A stretch of DNA of 64,000 bases from positions 62,001 to 126,000 of the forward strand of contig QAPD01000004.1 of NCBI GenBank assembly GCA_003052455.1, read 5' to 3'. A program made the position numbers and the translations under genes. Below the pieces are notes generated by a model, which did no database searches, was not told the origin of the DNA, and was given only the letters and a program-made list of their open reading frames with translations. Below, piece by piece: positions 7,554 to 15,532 of this stretch (within the stretch, counting starts at the first letter, position 1; every line of letters begins with the position of its first letter). Source of the DNA: Sphaerisporangium cinnabarinum (lineage in GTDB: Bacteria; Actinomycetota; Actinomycetes; Actinomycetales; Cellulomonadaceae).

Positions 7554-9344
7554 TCAGCCGCAGTCGATCGCGTCGTACGCCACGTCGTACCGCTGGTACA
7601 CCGGGTCGCCGCCGCGCCACTGGTAGGCCGCGACCGTCGCGGTGCCCGCCGCGACGGACGACGCGCGCGTGCTGAACGACTGGTACGCGTTCTTGTCCGG
7701 AGCGAGGGCGCTGAACTTCTTCTCGCCGAACGGCGTGACGAGCTTGACGTCCGCGGGGGCGTCCTCCCCGTTGGCGCCGCGCACGGCCACGTACGCCGTG
7801 CCGTTGAGGCACCGCGCCTCCGCCTCGACGGCGTCGACGCGCGGGTTGCCCACGCCGTTGATCGCGAACGTGTCCTCGGACAGCGCCGCGACCGCGTGCC
7901 CGATCGCCCGCGACATGATGTCGAGCGCGGTCGCGTCGACGTTGTCGATCGTGTCCGCCGGCGAGTGGTAGTTCGGGTCGTAGAAGATGCCCTCGGTGCC
8001 GCCGAACATCGCGACCTCCTCGGCCGTCTTCGAGCCGTCGGCGCCGGTGAACAGGCCCGACGCCGGGACGCCGTTCTCGATGAACGCCTGGTAGTCGGAG
8101 CGGCCCGAGAACTCGGTGTCGACCCACGGCTGGTCGATGCCGTCGAAGTAGTCGGTGAACACCGACTCCGTCTCGGCCGAGCCCGGCGGGACCTCGACCG
8201 GGGCCGGGTAGGTCGACTCGTTCGCGTCGTACACGCCGATGATGTAGTTCGGCGAGCCGACCATGTCGAAGTTGAGGTACGTCGCGATGTCGTCGAGCGC
8301 CGCCGGGTCGTTCGCGGCGAGGTCGCTCACGTAGTGGGTCGAGCCGCGCAGGCCGACCTCCTCGGCGCCCCACCACGCGAACCGGACCGCGTTCTCGACG
8401 TCCTGGCCGCCGTCGGTCGCGGCCGCGAGCTGGACCGCGACCTCGAGGATCGCGGCGGAGCCGGAGCCGTTGTCGTTGATGCCCGGGCCGTCCTCGACGC
8501 CGTCGAGGTGCGCGCCGACCATGACGACGTTGTGGTCGCGCCCGCCCGGCGTCTGGGCGAGCACGTTGAACGTCTCGAACTCCTCGACGTGGGTCTGCAG
8601 GTCGTAGGTCGCGACCGGCTCCGCGCCGCCCGCGATCGCGGCGAGGATCTCCTGGCCCGCGGCCTGCGTGATGCCGACCGTGGGGACCCACGCGTCGTTC
8701 TCGGCGCCGAGCGTCGGGCTCAGTGCCCCGTCGGTGTTGTTGTACAGGATCACGGCCGCCGCGCCGGCCTGCGCCGCGTACAGCGCCTTGTCGGCGAACG
8801 GGCACGAGCCGCGGCTGATCAGCGCGACCGCGCCGCTCACGGCGACCCCGTCCCACGTGTCCGCGGTGCAGCCCTGGACGAGCGCGTCGGCGGGCTGCAC
8901 GATCGGGCCGGTGACGCCGTCGTCCGGGGTGTCGGGCGCGAACTCCGCCGGGTAGACGTCCGACGTCACCTCGACGCCCGCTGCCGTGAGGGACAGCTCG
9001 TCGATCTCCAGGTCCTCGAACGTGAAGTACTGGCGCTCGGGCTCGTAGCCCGCGGCCCGCAGGGCGTCCTCGACGTAGACGGCGCTCGCCTCGTAGCCGG
9101 GTGTCTCCAGCGCGCGGTTGCCGCCGTTGGCGTCCGCGATGTCCTGGAAGTCCTGGAGCCGCTGCATGACCGCGTCGCCGGTGACGAGGTCCTCGAGCGG
9201 GGGCGGGCCGACGGCGGCCCGCAGGCTGCCGGCGGCCGTGCCGGACGCGGCGCCGAGAGGCTCGGCGCCGACGGGAACTGCGGTCAGCGCCGCGAGCACG
9301 AGGCCCGCTACCGCTGCGGACGGGACGATCGTTCGTGGTCTCAC
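7554..9344 (-). CDS. Secreted M28-family metallopeptidase with PA and C-terminal module
   Basis: A 596-residue exported protein. A signal peptide occupies the first about 27 residues (MRPRTIVPSAAVAG to VPVGA). A protease-associated domain follows (ISRGSCPFADKALYAAQ and AAVILYNNTDG), then the zinc peptidase core of the M28 (aminopeptidase Y/S type) family: VGAHLDGVEDGPGINDNGSG holds the first histidine and bridging aspartate, WWGAEEVGL the catalytic glutamate and second ligand, NFDMVGS an aspartate and YHSPADT the last histidine. The final 87 residues, from ARCLNGTAY, are a separate module shared with the phosphatase at 15533 and the GH43 enzyme at 33689. It should release N-terminal residues from extracellular peptides. 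The GTG start follows GAGGAGG; an overlapping ATG lies in the wrong frame. Confidence 0.93.
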   Translation of the reverse strand: MRPRTIVPSAAVAGLVLAALTAVPVGAEPLGAASGTAAGSLRAAVGPPPLEDLVTGDAVMQRLQDFQDIADANGGNRALETPGYEASAVYVEDALRAAGYEPERQYFTFEDLEIDELSLTAAGVEVTSDVYPAEFAPDTPDDGVTGPIVQPADALVQGCTADTWDGVAVSGAVALISRGSCPFADKALYAAQAGAAAVILYNNTDGALSPTLGAENDAWVPTVGITQAAGQEILAAIAGGAEPVATYDLQTHVEEFETFNVLAQTPGGRDHNVVMVGAHLDGVEDGPGINDNGSGSAAILEVAVQLAAATDGGQDVENAVRFAWWGAEEVGLRGSTHYVSDLAANDPAALDDIATYLNFDMVGSPNYIIGVYDANESTYPAPVEVPPGSAETESVFTDYFDGIDQPWVDTEFSGRSDYQAFIENGVPASGLFTGADGSKTAEEVAMFGGTEGIFYDPNYHSPADTIDNVDATALDIMSRAIGHAVAALSEDTFAINGVGNPRVDAVEAEARCLNGTAYVAVRGANGEDAPADVKLVTPFGEKKFSALAPDKNAYQSFSTRASSVAAGTATVAAYQWRGGDPVYQRYDVAYDAIDCG

Positions 9345-9406
9345 GCATCCTCCTCGACAGTGGCCCCCGCGGACCACCCCCGGTCGTGTCGGGGTGCGGC
9401 CGAGTC

Positions 9407-9441
9407 GCACACGAGACGCGACGCTGCGGAGGCTCGTGTGC
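9407..9441. promoter_or_regulatory. Inverted repeat in a divergent promoter region
   Basis: GCACACGAG and its perfect complement CTCGTGTGC are separated by 17 bases between the divergent peptidase and exonuclease genes. The spacing places both halves on one face of the helix with a centre-to-centre distance of about 26 bases, so it could be an operator. No regulator is known. Confidence 0.35.
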
Positions 9442-9578
9442 TCGCGAGCGTATGCCTCCCGGGCCGTGCGCGGAACCCCTGGGCGGCGGGAGCGTGAGGA
9501 GTTCACACGACCGTAACGGCCGTGGTGACGGCCGTGGCGACGGGGTGGGACGTGGGCGACGTCGGGCAGACTGTGCGC

Positions 9579-10982
9579 GTGCCCGGATTCGCCGTCGTCG
9601 ACCTCGAGACCACGGGGTTCTCCCCCCGCCTCGGCGACCGCGTCGCCGAGGTCGCGGTCGTCCTCGTGGACGACGCCGGTCGCGTCGAGGACGAGTGGTC
9701 CACCCTGGTCAACCCCGAGCGCGACCTCGGGCCGCAGCACGTGCACGGCATCGCCGCGGCGGACGTCGCGCTCGCCCCGACGTTCGACCGCGTCGCGCCC
9801 GCGCTCCTGCGCCTGCTCGCCGGGCGCGTGCTCGTGGCCCACAACGCGGCGTTCGACACGCGCTTCCTGCGCGCCGAGATCGGGCGTGCGGGGATCGCCG
9901 CGGCCATCGACCCCGTCGCGTGCCTGTGCACGCAGCAGCTCGCGAGCCGTTATCTCACGGGCTCGCGGGCGCTGGCCGCGTGCTGCGCGGCCGTGGGCGT
10001 CGTGCACGACGGCGTCCACTCGGCCCTCGGAGACGCGCGCGCCACCGCGGGGCTGCTCGGGTACTACCTCGACGTCGCGGCCGACGACGAGTGCTGGGCC
10101 GTCGCACGGGCCGCCGCCGACGGCGTGCGCTGGTCGCTGCCCGCCGTCCTGCCCGGCGCGGAGCCGGTGCTGCGCGGCGCGAGCCGCGCCCGCGGGCACT
10201 GGCTCGCGGCGCTCGCCGACGCGCCTGCGGCTCCGGAGGCGCCCGGCGCCCCGGGAACGGACGCCCGGCGCGACGTGAGCACGTACCTGCGCCTGCTCGA
10301 CGAGGCGCTCCTCGACCGCTACGTCTCGCACGCCGAGCGGGCCGCGCTCCTCGCGGAGGCCCGGCACGCCGGGCTCGACCGCGCGACGGTCGAGGCCGTG
10401 CACCGCGACTACCTGGCCGCGCTGGCCCGGGCCGAGCTCGACGCGCTCGACGGGACGACCGCCGCGGGCGACCGGGACGAGGGCGCCGCGCTGCGCGACG
10501 ACCCGGCGCTGCACGAGGTCGCCGGGCAGCTCGGCCTCGACGCCGACGACGTCGCGGGAGCCGTCGAGGCGGCGCTCGGGACGCGCCTGGTCGAGACGGT
10601 CGGGGACGCTGCGGCCCCGGGGGCCGCGGTCCCTAATGGAGCGGTCCCGGGTGCAGCGGTCCCTGGTGGAGCGGTCCCGGTCCGGCCCGCGTTCGTGCTG
10701 GCCGCGGGCGACGAGGTCGTGCTCACCGGCTCGATGTCGCGGACGCGCGAGGCCTGGGAGCGCGACGTCCGCGCCGCGGGCCTCTCCCCCTGGCCGTACG
10801 TCACGCGCCGCACGCGGCTCCTCGTCGCCGCCGACCCCGACTCCCTCTCGACGAAGGCCCGCACCGCACGCCGCTACGGCGTCCCGGTCGTCACCGAGGC
10901 GGCGTTCGAGCGCCTGCTCGCCGCGCACGAGGGCGCGAGCGGGCGCACGCCCGAGGCCGGGGTGCGACGCTGGGCGTCATGA
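9579..10982 (+). CDS. DnaQ-like 3'-5' exonuclease with BRCT domain
   Basis: About 467 residues. The N-terminal domain is a DEDD-type exonuclease of the DNA polymerase III epsilon family: VVDLETTG carries the DxE motif, VAHNAAFDTRFL the second aspartate, and HSALGDARATAGLL the HxxxxD motif of the DEDDh type. A central helical region follows, then a pentapeptide-repeat linker (AVPGG type), then a C-terminal BRCT domain (VVLTGSMSRTREAWERDV to FERLLAAHE). This architecture is widespread in actinobacteria and is thought to act in DNA repair or proofreading. The start is uncertain: GTG codons at 9522, 9573 and 9579 are in frame. I chose 9579 because the exonuclease domain begins directly there. The stop overlaps the next start by four bases. 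Confidence 0.88.
   Translation: MPGFAVVDLETTGFSPRLGDRVAEVAVVLVDDAGRVEDEWSTLVNPERDLGPQHVHGIAAADVALAPTFDRVAPALLRLLAGRVLVAHNAAFDTRFLRAEIGRAGIAAAIDPVACLCTQQLASRYLTGSRALAACCAAVGVVHDGVHSALGDARATAGLLGYYLDVAADDECWAVARAAADGVRWSLPAVLPGAEPVLRGASRARGHWLAALADAPAAPEAPGAPGTDARRDVSTYLRLLDEALLDRYVSHAERAALLAEARHAGLDRATVEAVHRDYLAALARAELDALDGTTAAGDRDEGAALRDDPALHEVAGQLGLDADDVAGAVEAALGTRLVETVGDAAAPGAAVPNGAVPGAAVPGGAVPVRPAFVLAAGDEVVLTGSMSRTREAWERDVRAAGLSPWPYVTRRTRLLVAADPDSLSTKARTARRYGVPVVTEAAFERLLAAHEGASGRTPEAGVRRWAS
10620..10680 (+). repeat. Short in-frame tandem repeat (AVPGG linker)
   Basis: About four copies of a 15-base unit of the form GCGGTCCCNGGTGGA encode the pentapeptides AAVPN, GAVPG, AAVPG and GAVPV between the exonuclease and BRCT parts of the preceding gene. 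In-frame repeats of this kind give flexible linkers and can vary in copy number. Confidence 0.7.
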
Positions 10983-11932
10983 GCACGCGCAGCACGGCGG
11001 ACGCGGCGGGCGACGACGCGGTCGACGTCGACGCGCTCGTCGACGACCTCTTCGCGCTGCCGCTCGAGCAGTTCGTCGTCGCGCGCACGGCCGCCGCCAA
11101 GCGGGTCAAGGCGTCGGGCGACGCGGTCGGTGCGGAGCGCGTCGGCCGGCTCACGAAGCCGACGGTGGCGGCATGGGTCGTGAACCAGGTGGCGCGCGAG
11201 CGGCCGGACGACGTCGCCGCGCTCGTGAGCCTCGGGGACGAGCTGCGCGACGCGACGGCCGACCGCGACCGCACGCGCCTGCGCACGCTCGACCGGCTGC
11301 GGCGCGAGCGGGTGGAGCGCGTCGTCGGGGAGGTGCGCGACGCGGGCGAGATCGCGGGCCGTGCGGTGTCCGGGACGGCGCTCGACCGGCTCGCGGAGAC
11401 TCTCACGGCGGCGGTCATGGACCCCGACGCGGGCGCGCTCGTCCGGGCGGGCCGGTTGTCGCAGGCGCTCCAGCACGTCGGGTTCGGGATCGTCGACGAG
11501 GGTGGCGAGCCGGCGGACGTCGTCGAGCTGCGTGCGCGCACAGGCGGCGCCGGGGCCGGGGACGACGGCGGGACGACCGGTGCGGAGCCCCCGGAGGGTG
11601 CCGAGGAGGACGCCCAGGAGGCTGCCGAGCGCGAGGTCGAGGAGAGCGCGGCCGAGGTCGACCGGCTGGAGGCCGAGCGCGACGACGCCGACGCCCGCGC
11701 GCGCGAGGCGGGCGACGCCGTCGGGCAGGTGGAGGACGAGCTCGCGCGCGTCGAGGACGAGCTCGCACGGCTCGCCGACGAGCGCGAGGCGCTGCGCGCC
11801 CGCCTGAGCGACGCGCGGGACGCGGAGTCCGCCGCGCGGGAGGCGCTCGACGCGGTCGACGAGCGGCTCGACGCCGCCGAGGAGCGCGCCGCGTCCGCGC
11901 GCAAGGCCCGCCGGGCGGCGCGCCGCAGCTGA
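10979..11932 (+). CDS. Coiled-coil hypothetical protein
   Basis: A 317-residue protein without recognisable catalytic domain. Residues about 15-190 are helical, with many Arg/Glu-rich heptads and a conserved-looking LTKPTVAAWVVNQVARERPDD. After a glycine-rich linker the last 120 residues form a long coiled coil (EVDRLEAERDDADARAREAG and similar). No signal peptide or membrane segment is present. The ATG overlaps the exonuclease stop in an ATGA, which implies translational coupling and a functional link with the DnaQ-BRCT protein. The C-terminus is very basic and could contact nucleic acid. Confidence 0.8.
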   Translation: MSTRSTADAAGDDAVDVDALVDDLFALPLEQFVVARTAAAKRVKASGDAVGAERVGRLTKPTVAAWVVNQVARERPDDVAALVSLGDELRDATADRDRTRLRTLDRLRRERVERVVGEVRDAGEIAGRAVSGTALDRLAETLTAAVMDPDAGALVRAGRLSQALQHVGFGIVDEGGEPADVVELRARTGGAGAGDDGGTTGAEPPEGAEEDAQEAAEREVEESAAEVDRLEAERDDADARAREAGDAVGQVEDELARVEDELARLADEREALRARLSDARDAESAAREALDAVDERLDAAEERAASARKARRAARRS

Positions 11933-11958
11933 GCCCGTTCGTCGTGCGCGAACTCGGG

Positions 11959-11979
11959 ACTGAGCGGGGCACGCTCAAG
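11959..11979 (+). promoter_or_regulatory. HAIR-like HspR operator before hsp20
   Basis: ACTGAGC, seven bases, GCTCAAG matches the HspR-associated inverted repeat (CTTGAGT-N7-ACTCAAG) in the right half at 6 of 7 positions and in the left half at 4 of 7. It lies 56 bases before the Hsp20 start, a promoter-like distance. HspR represses dnaK, clpB and, in mycobacteria, the hsp20 gene acr2. Confidence 0.6.
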
Positions 11980-12034
11980 GTTGCACAGGTCAGACGCCAC
12001 GGCCCCCGTGGCACGACCGACCTGGAGGACCACC

Positions 12035-12562
12035 ATGATCAGCACCTACACCGTGGCGCCGTTCCGTCCGCTCCCCACCGAGCGGCTCGTGCGCCAGCTC
12101 TGGACGCGCCCGTCCGGCGCGGGCGTCGCCCCGACGGGCTTCGCGCCCGCCGCCGACGTGTACCGCGAGGGCGACGACCTCGTCGCCCGCTTCGACCTGC
12201 CGGGCGTCGACCCGGAGCGCGACGTCACCGTCGAGCTCGAGGGTCGCCGGCTCGTCGTCCGCGGCGAGCGTCGTGACCAGCGCGTCGTCGAGGCTCCGGC
12301 CGACGAGGCGTCCGACGACGCCGAGCGGGCCGGGGGCGAGCAGCCGGAGGCGAGCACCGACGAGGCGGCCGAGGTCGCCCCGGCCGGACGCCGCGTCCGC
12401 GAGGTCCGGTTCGGCGAGTTCCGCCGCACCGTCACCCTGCCGAAGACCGCGGAGGCCGACGCCGTCCGCGCGTCCTACGACGCGGGCGTGCTCACCGTGA
12501 CCGTCGCCGGCGTGTTCGCCGGCCGCGCTCCCCAGCGCATCGAGGTCACGCGCGCGGCCTGA
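12035..12562 (+). CDS. Hsp20/alpha-crystallin small heat-shock protein
   Basis: A 175-residue small heat-shock protein, an ATP-independent holdase that binds unfolding proteins in the cytoplasm. The alpha-crystallin domain runs from ADVYREGDDLVARFDLPGVD to the C-terminus and includes the characteristic end YDAGVLTVTVAG (the A-x-x-x-G-V-L signature). The C-terminal tail is short and ends in IEVTRAA. Unusually, an acidic, alanine-rich insertion of about 34 residues (roughly 84-118) interrupts the domain between VVRGERR and VREVRFGEF, where the beta6 loop lies in relatives. The ATG follows CTGGAGG. A HAIR-like site lies upstream and two strong hairpins downstream, so it is a single-gene unit. 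Confidence 0.93.
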   Translation: MISTYTVAPFRPLPTERLVRQLWTRPSGAGVAPTGFAPAADVYREGDDLVARFDLPGVDPERDVTVELEGRRLVVRGERRDQRVVEAPADEASDDAERAGGEQPEASTDEAAEVAPAGRRVREVRFGEFRRTVTLPKTAEADAVRASYDAGVLTVTVAGVFAGRAPQRIEVTRAA

Positions 12563-12571
12563 CGCCGCGCC

Positions 12572-12600
12572 GCCGGCGCGACGCCCGACGTCGCGCCGGC
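12572..12600 (+). terminator. First terminator hairpin after hsp20
   Basis: A perfect 12-base inverted repeat (arms 12572-12583 and 12589-12600, 5-base loop) starts nine bases after the hsp20 stop. Confidence 0.6.
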
Positions 12601-12640
12601 CCTCCGACCCGGCCGCGCACGCCCCTGCGCGGTCGGACGG

Positions 12641-12671
12641 CGGGGCCGGCACCCTCGTGGTGCCGGCCCCG
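12641..12671 (+). terminator. Second terminator hairpin after hsp20
   Basis: A perfect 13-base inverted repeat (arms 12641-12653 and 12659-12671, loop CTCGT), 40 bases after the first hairpin. The pair gives tandem termination. The rest of the stretch from 12563 to 12858 shows no further gene; the promoter of the next gene must lie around 12760-12840. Confidence 0.65.
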
Positions 12672-12858
12672 TCCGGTACGGGCACCCTCTCGCACGGCTC
12701 ACGAGGACCGCCGTCCCCGAACGGCCGTCCGCCCTCCTTTCACCCCGTCAGCCCCTCCCCCGGACGACCGGCCGCGGGTTAGCGTTCACCTCACGCCCCC
12801 CGGGGCTTCGGTCGTGCCCGTCGACGTCGATGCGGCGACCGCGAGACGAGGACGACGC

Positions 12859-13593
12859 ATGGCCCTGAGATTCAACGCCCCTCCCGGCTGGCCCGTGGCC
12901 CCCGGCGACTGGCGCCCCGAGCCGGGCTGGACTCCGGACCCTGCCTGGCCGTCCGCGCCGGAGGGTTGGACCTTCTGGGTCGAGGACACCACCACCGGGC
13001 CGTCGACCGGGGCCACGCGGCCTCGACGCGGGCGCCGGGCAGCCCTGCTGACCGCGGCGGGCGTCGCCCTGTTCGTCGTCGGGCTGCTGGTCGGGCAGGG
13101 CAGCTCCGGCCGGGCGCTCGACGAGGCGAGGACCCTCGTCGCGCAGGCGGCCGACGAGCAGGACGCGGTCGAGGGCGAGCGTGCCGAGCTGGACGCCGAG
13201 CGGACCGCGCTCGAGGAGCAGACGGCCGCCGCGCAGGCGACCCAGGCCGAGCTGGACGAGCGGGCGACGGCGCTCCAGTCGTCGGAGGCCGAGGTCACGG
13301 CGCGCGAGGGCGCGGTCGCGACCGTCGAGGCCGAGCTGGCGACCCGGGTGACCGACGTCGAGGGTCGTGAGGCCGCTGTCGCCCAGGCGGAGGCGACCGC
13401 CGCGGCGGCGCGCTCGGCCCAGCAGACCCGGCCCAGCGCACCGGCGGGCGTCGCCGACACCGGCGCCAGCACGTCCACGTACTACCAGAACTGCGACGCG
13501 GTGCGGGCCGCCGGCGCGGCCCCGCTGCTCCGCGGCGAGCCGGGCTACGCCCCCAAGCTCGACCGCGACGGCGACGGCGTGGCCTGCGAGTAG
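12859..13593 (+). CDS. Membrane protein with Excalibur calcium-binding domain
   Basis: A 244-residue protein. The first about 45 residues hold two tryptophan/proline units of the form PxGWxxxPxxWxPxP, as in DUF2510-like N-termini. A basic patch and one membrane helix follow (LLTAAGVALFVVGLLVG), then a long Glu/Ala-rich coiled coil (about residues 95-190), and finally an Excalibur domain with YYQNCDAVRAAG and the calcium loop DRDGDGVACE at the very end. The two cysteines of the Excalibur domain are present. The protein is predicted to be anchored by its single helix with the coiled coil and calcium-binding domain outside. The ATG at 12859 is preferred over upstream GTG codons because the W/P repeat begins there. 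Function unknown. Confidence 0.82.
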   Translation: MALRFNAPPGWPVAPGDWRPEPGWTPDPAWPSAPEGWTFWVEDTTTGPSTGATRPRRGRRAALLTAAGVALFVVGLLVGQGSSGRALDEARTLVAQAADEQDAVEGERAELDAERTALEEQTAAAQATQAELDERATALQSSEAEVTAREGAVATVEAELATRVTDVEGREAAVAQAEATAAAARSAQQTRPSAPAGVADTGASTSTYYQNCDAVRAAGAAPLLRGEPGYAPKLDRDGDGVACE

Positions 13594-13597
13594 GTCG

Positions 13598-14095
13598 TCA
13601 GCCCTCGGCCGCGCCCGCGCGGCCGAGGAACGACCGCAGGGCCTCGGTGACGAGCGCGTGGTCGTCGCCCTGGGCGAGCCCGGACACGGTGACGACGCCG
13701 ACGATCCCGACGCCCTCCACGCGGACGGGGAACGCGCCGCCGTGCGCGGCGTACTCCTGGAGCGGGAGGTCGTGCTTCTCGTTGAACGACGTCCCCGTCG
13801 CCCGGGCCCGCAGGCCCACGAGGTACGACGACGCCCCGAACCGCTCGACGACCCGCACCTTGCGCTCGACCCAGGTGTCGTTGTCGGGCGTCGTGCCCGC
13901 GCGCGCGGCGTGGAACACCTGCTGCGGTCCCTTGCGGACGTCGATCGTCACGGGCAGGTCGCGCTCGTCGGCGAGCTCGACGAGGAGGCAGCCGAGCCGC
14001 CACGCGTCGTCGTGCGTGAAGGTGCGGAGCACGAGGTCGCGCTCGTCCGCCTCGACGGAGGCGACGAGGGCGGCGAGGTCGTCGGGCGTCGTCAT
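13598..14095 (-). CDS. UPF0303 / HbpS-like family protein
   Basis: A 165-residue cytoplasmic protein of the UPF0303 family, a fold related to the haem-binding HbpS/GlcG (DUF336) group and to yeast YBR137W. Visible family features are the central FHAARAGTTPDNDTWVERK segment, EYAAHGGAFPVRV and GVGIVGVVTVSGLAQGDDH near the C-terminus. Activity is not established for this family. It is convergent with the Excalibur gene (stops 4 bases apart) and divergent from the ADP-ribosylglycohydrolase gene with only 25 bases between the start codons, so promoters must overlap coding sequence or the transcripts must be leaderless. Confidence 0.85.
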   Translation of the reverse strand: MTTPDDLAALVASVEADERDLVLRTFTHDDAWRLGCLLVELADERDLPVTIDVRKGPQQVFHAARAGTTPDNDTWVERKVRVVERFGASSYLVGLRARATGTSFNEKHDLPLQEYAAHGGAFPVRVEGVGIVGVVTVSGLAQGDDHALVTEALRSFLGRAGAAEG

Positions 14096-14120
14096 GCGGT
14101 CATCGTGGCACGATCGCGAC

Positions 14121-15491
14121 GTGACGACGACGCCCGTTCCCCGCCCGGCACCCCTCGACCCGCTCGACCACGGCCTGCTCGACCGCGCGTCGGGCGTGCT
14201 GCTCGCGCAGGCGGCGGGCGACGCGCTCGGCGTGCCGTACGAGTTCGCGCAGCCGCCCGGGCCCGGGCACCGGGACGAGGTCGCGGTCATGCGCGGGGGC
14301 GGGCTCGGCCCGTACGCGCCCGGCGAGTGGAGCGACGACACGCAGATGTCGGTGTGCGTCGCGCGCGTGACCGCAGCGCACGACGTCCTCTCCCCCGTGC
14401 CCGACGCGTTCGGGGCGACGCCGCTCGACGACGTCGCCGCCGCGTTCGAGGCGTGGCGCACCGGGGGCGCGTCCGACGTCGGGACGCAGACGGCCGCGGT
14501 GCTGCGCGACGCCGCCGCGCGCCGGGGACCCGCCGCGACACGGCTGCGCGAGGCGTCCGCGGCGCTGCACGCGGCGACCGGCCGCACGGCGGGGAACGGC
14601 GCGCTCATGCGGACGGGCGTCGTCGGGCTCGTCGCGCTCGGCGACCGGGACGCGACCGCCCGCGCGGCGCGCGCCGTCGCGGAGATCACGCACACCGACC
14701 CGCTCGCCGCCGAGTCGTGCGTGCTGTGGTCCGAGGCGGTGCGCGTCGCGGTGACGGAGCAGCGGCTCGACGTGCGGGCCGGCCTCGACCTGCTCGACCC
14801 GGAGGCCGCGGCGCGCTGGTCGGCGTGGGTCGCGGACGCGGAGTCCGCCCGGCCCGAGGCCGACCTCCGGCAGAACGGCTTCACGGTGACCGCGCTCCAG
14901 GCGGCGTGGCGCGCGATCGCGACGACGTCCCCGCCCGAGCGCTCGCGGTTCGCGGGCCGGGACCACATGGTGGCGGCGCTCCAGGCCGCGGTCGCCGTCG
15001 GCGGCGACACCGACACCGTCGCGGCGATCGCCGGGAGCCTGCTCGGCGCGCGGTACGGCGCCCGCGCGGTGCCCGACGAGTGGGCGACCGCCGTCCACGG
15101 CTGGCCCGGGATCGACCGCCGCGTGCTCACGGCGCTGGCGCGCCGCACCGCCCAGGGCGGCCTCGTGCGCTCCGAGGCGCTCGTCCTGCCCGACGGCGAC
15201 GCGCGCCCCGTGCAGCACTGCCCGCTGTGCGGGACGCTGCTCCGCGAGAACCCCCGCTACCCGCGCCACGTGTGCGGGTGGTGCGCCCAGGACGTCACCG
15301 ACGAGGAGGGTCGTCCCGTCGTGCTGGCGAACGCGACCATCACGGGCGGGTACACCGCGCAGCGCCCGGACGGCTCGCCCGCGTCGGCCGACGTGCTCGC
15401 GGGGAGGGTGTGGATCGACGGCGTCGCGCTCCGCGCGCAGGAGGCGCGGTTCGGCGGGGTCGTCGTGCAGCCTCTCGACGACCCCGCCTGA
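14121..15491 (+). CDS. ADP-ribosylglycohydrolase-family protein with C-terminal zinc ribbon
   Basis: A 456-residue protein. Residues about 20-340 match the all-helical ADP-ribosylglycohydrolase (DraG/ARH) fold: GVLLAQAAGDALGVPYEF near the N-terminus, EWSDDTQMSV (metal-binding S/D-D-T), GNGALMRTGVVGL and GGDTDTVAAIAGSLLGARYG near the end of the domain, which holds the second metal-binding D-T-D. These enzymes remove ADP-ribose from proteins, nucleic acids or small molecules. An additional about 95 residues follow, with CPLC at 367-370 and CGWC at 385-388, a probable zinc ribbon, and a final beta-rich segment. This extension is not part of the standard fold and may recognise a substrate. GTG start at 14121. 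Confidence 0.88.
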   Translation: MTTTPVPRPAPLDPLDHGLLDRASGVLLAQAAGDALGVPYEFAQPPGPGHRDEVAVMRGGGLGPYAPGEWSDDTQMSVCVARVTAAHDVLSPVPDAFGATPLDDVAAAFEAWRTGGASDVGTQTAAVLRDAAARRGPAATRLREASAALHAATGRTAGNGALMRTGVVGLVALGDRDATARAARAVAEITHTDPLAAESCVLWSEAVRVAVTEQRLDVRAGLDLLDPEAAARWSAWVADAESARPEADLRQNGFTVTALQAAWRAIATTSPPERSRFAGRDHMVAALQAAVAVGGDTDTVAAIAGSLLGARYGARAVPDEWATAVHGWPGIDRRVLTALARRTAQGGLVRSEALVLPDGDARPVQHCPLCGTLLRENPRYPRHVCGWCAQDVTDEEGRPVVLANATITGGYTAQRPDGSPASADVLAGRVWIDGVALRAQEARFGGVVVQPLDDPA

Positions 15492-15532
15492 GCCGGCGGC
15501 GCGTTCGCGTCACCGGCCGGACGAGCACAGCC

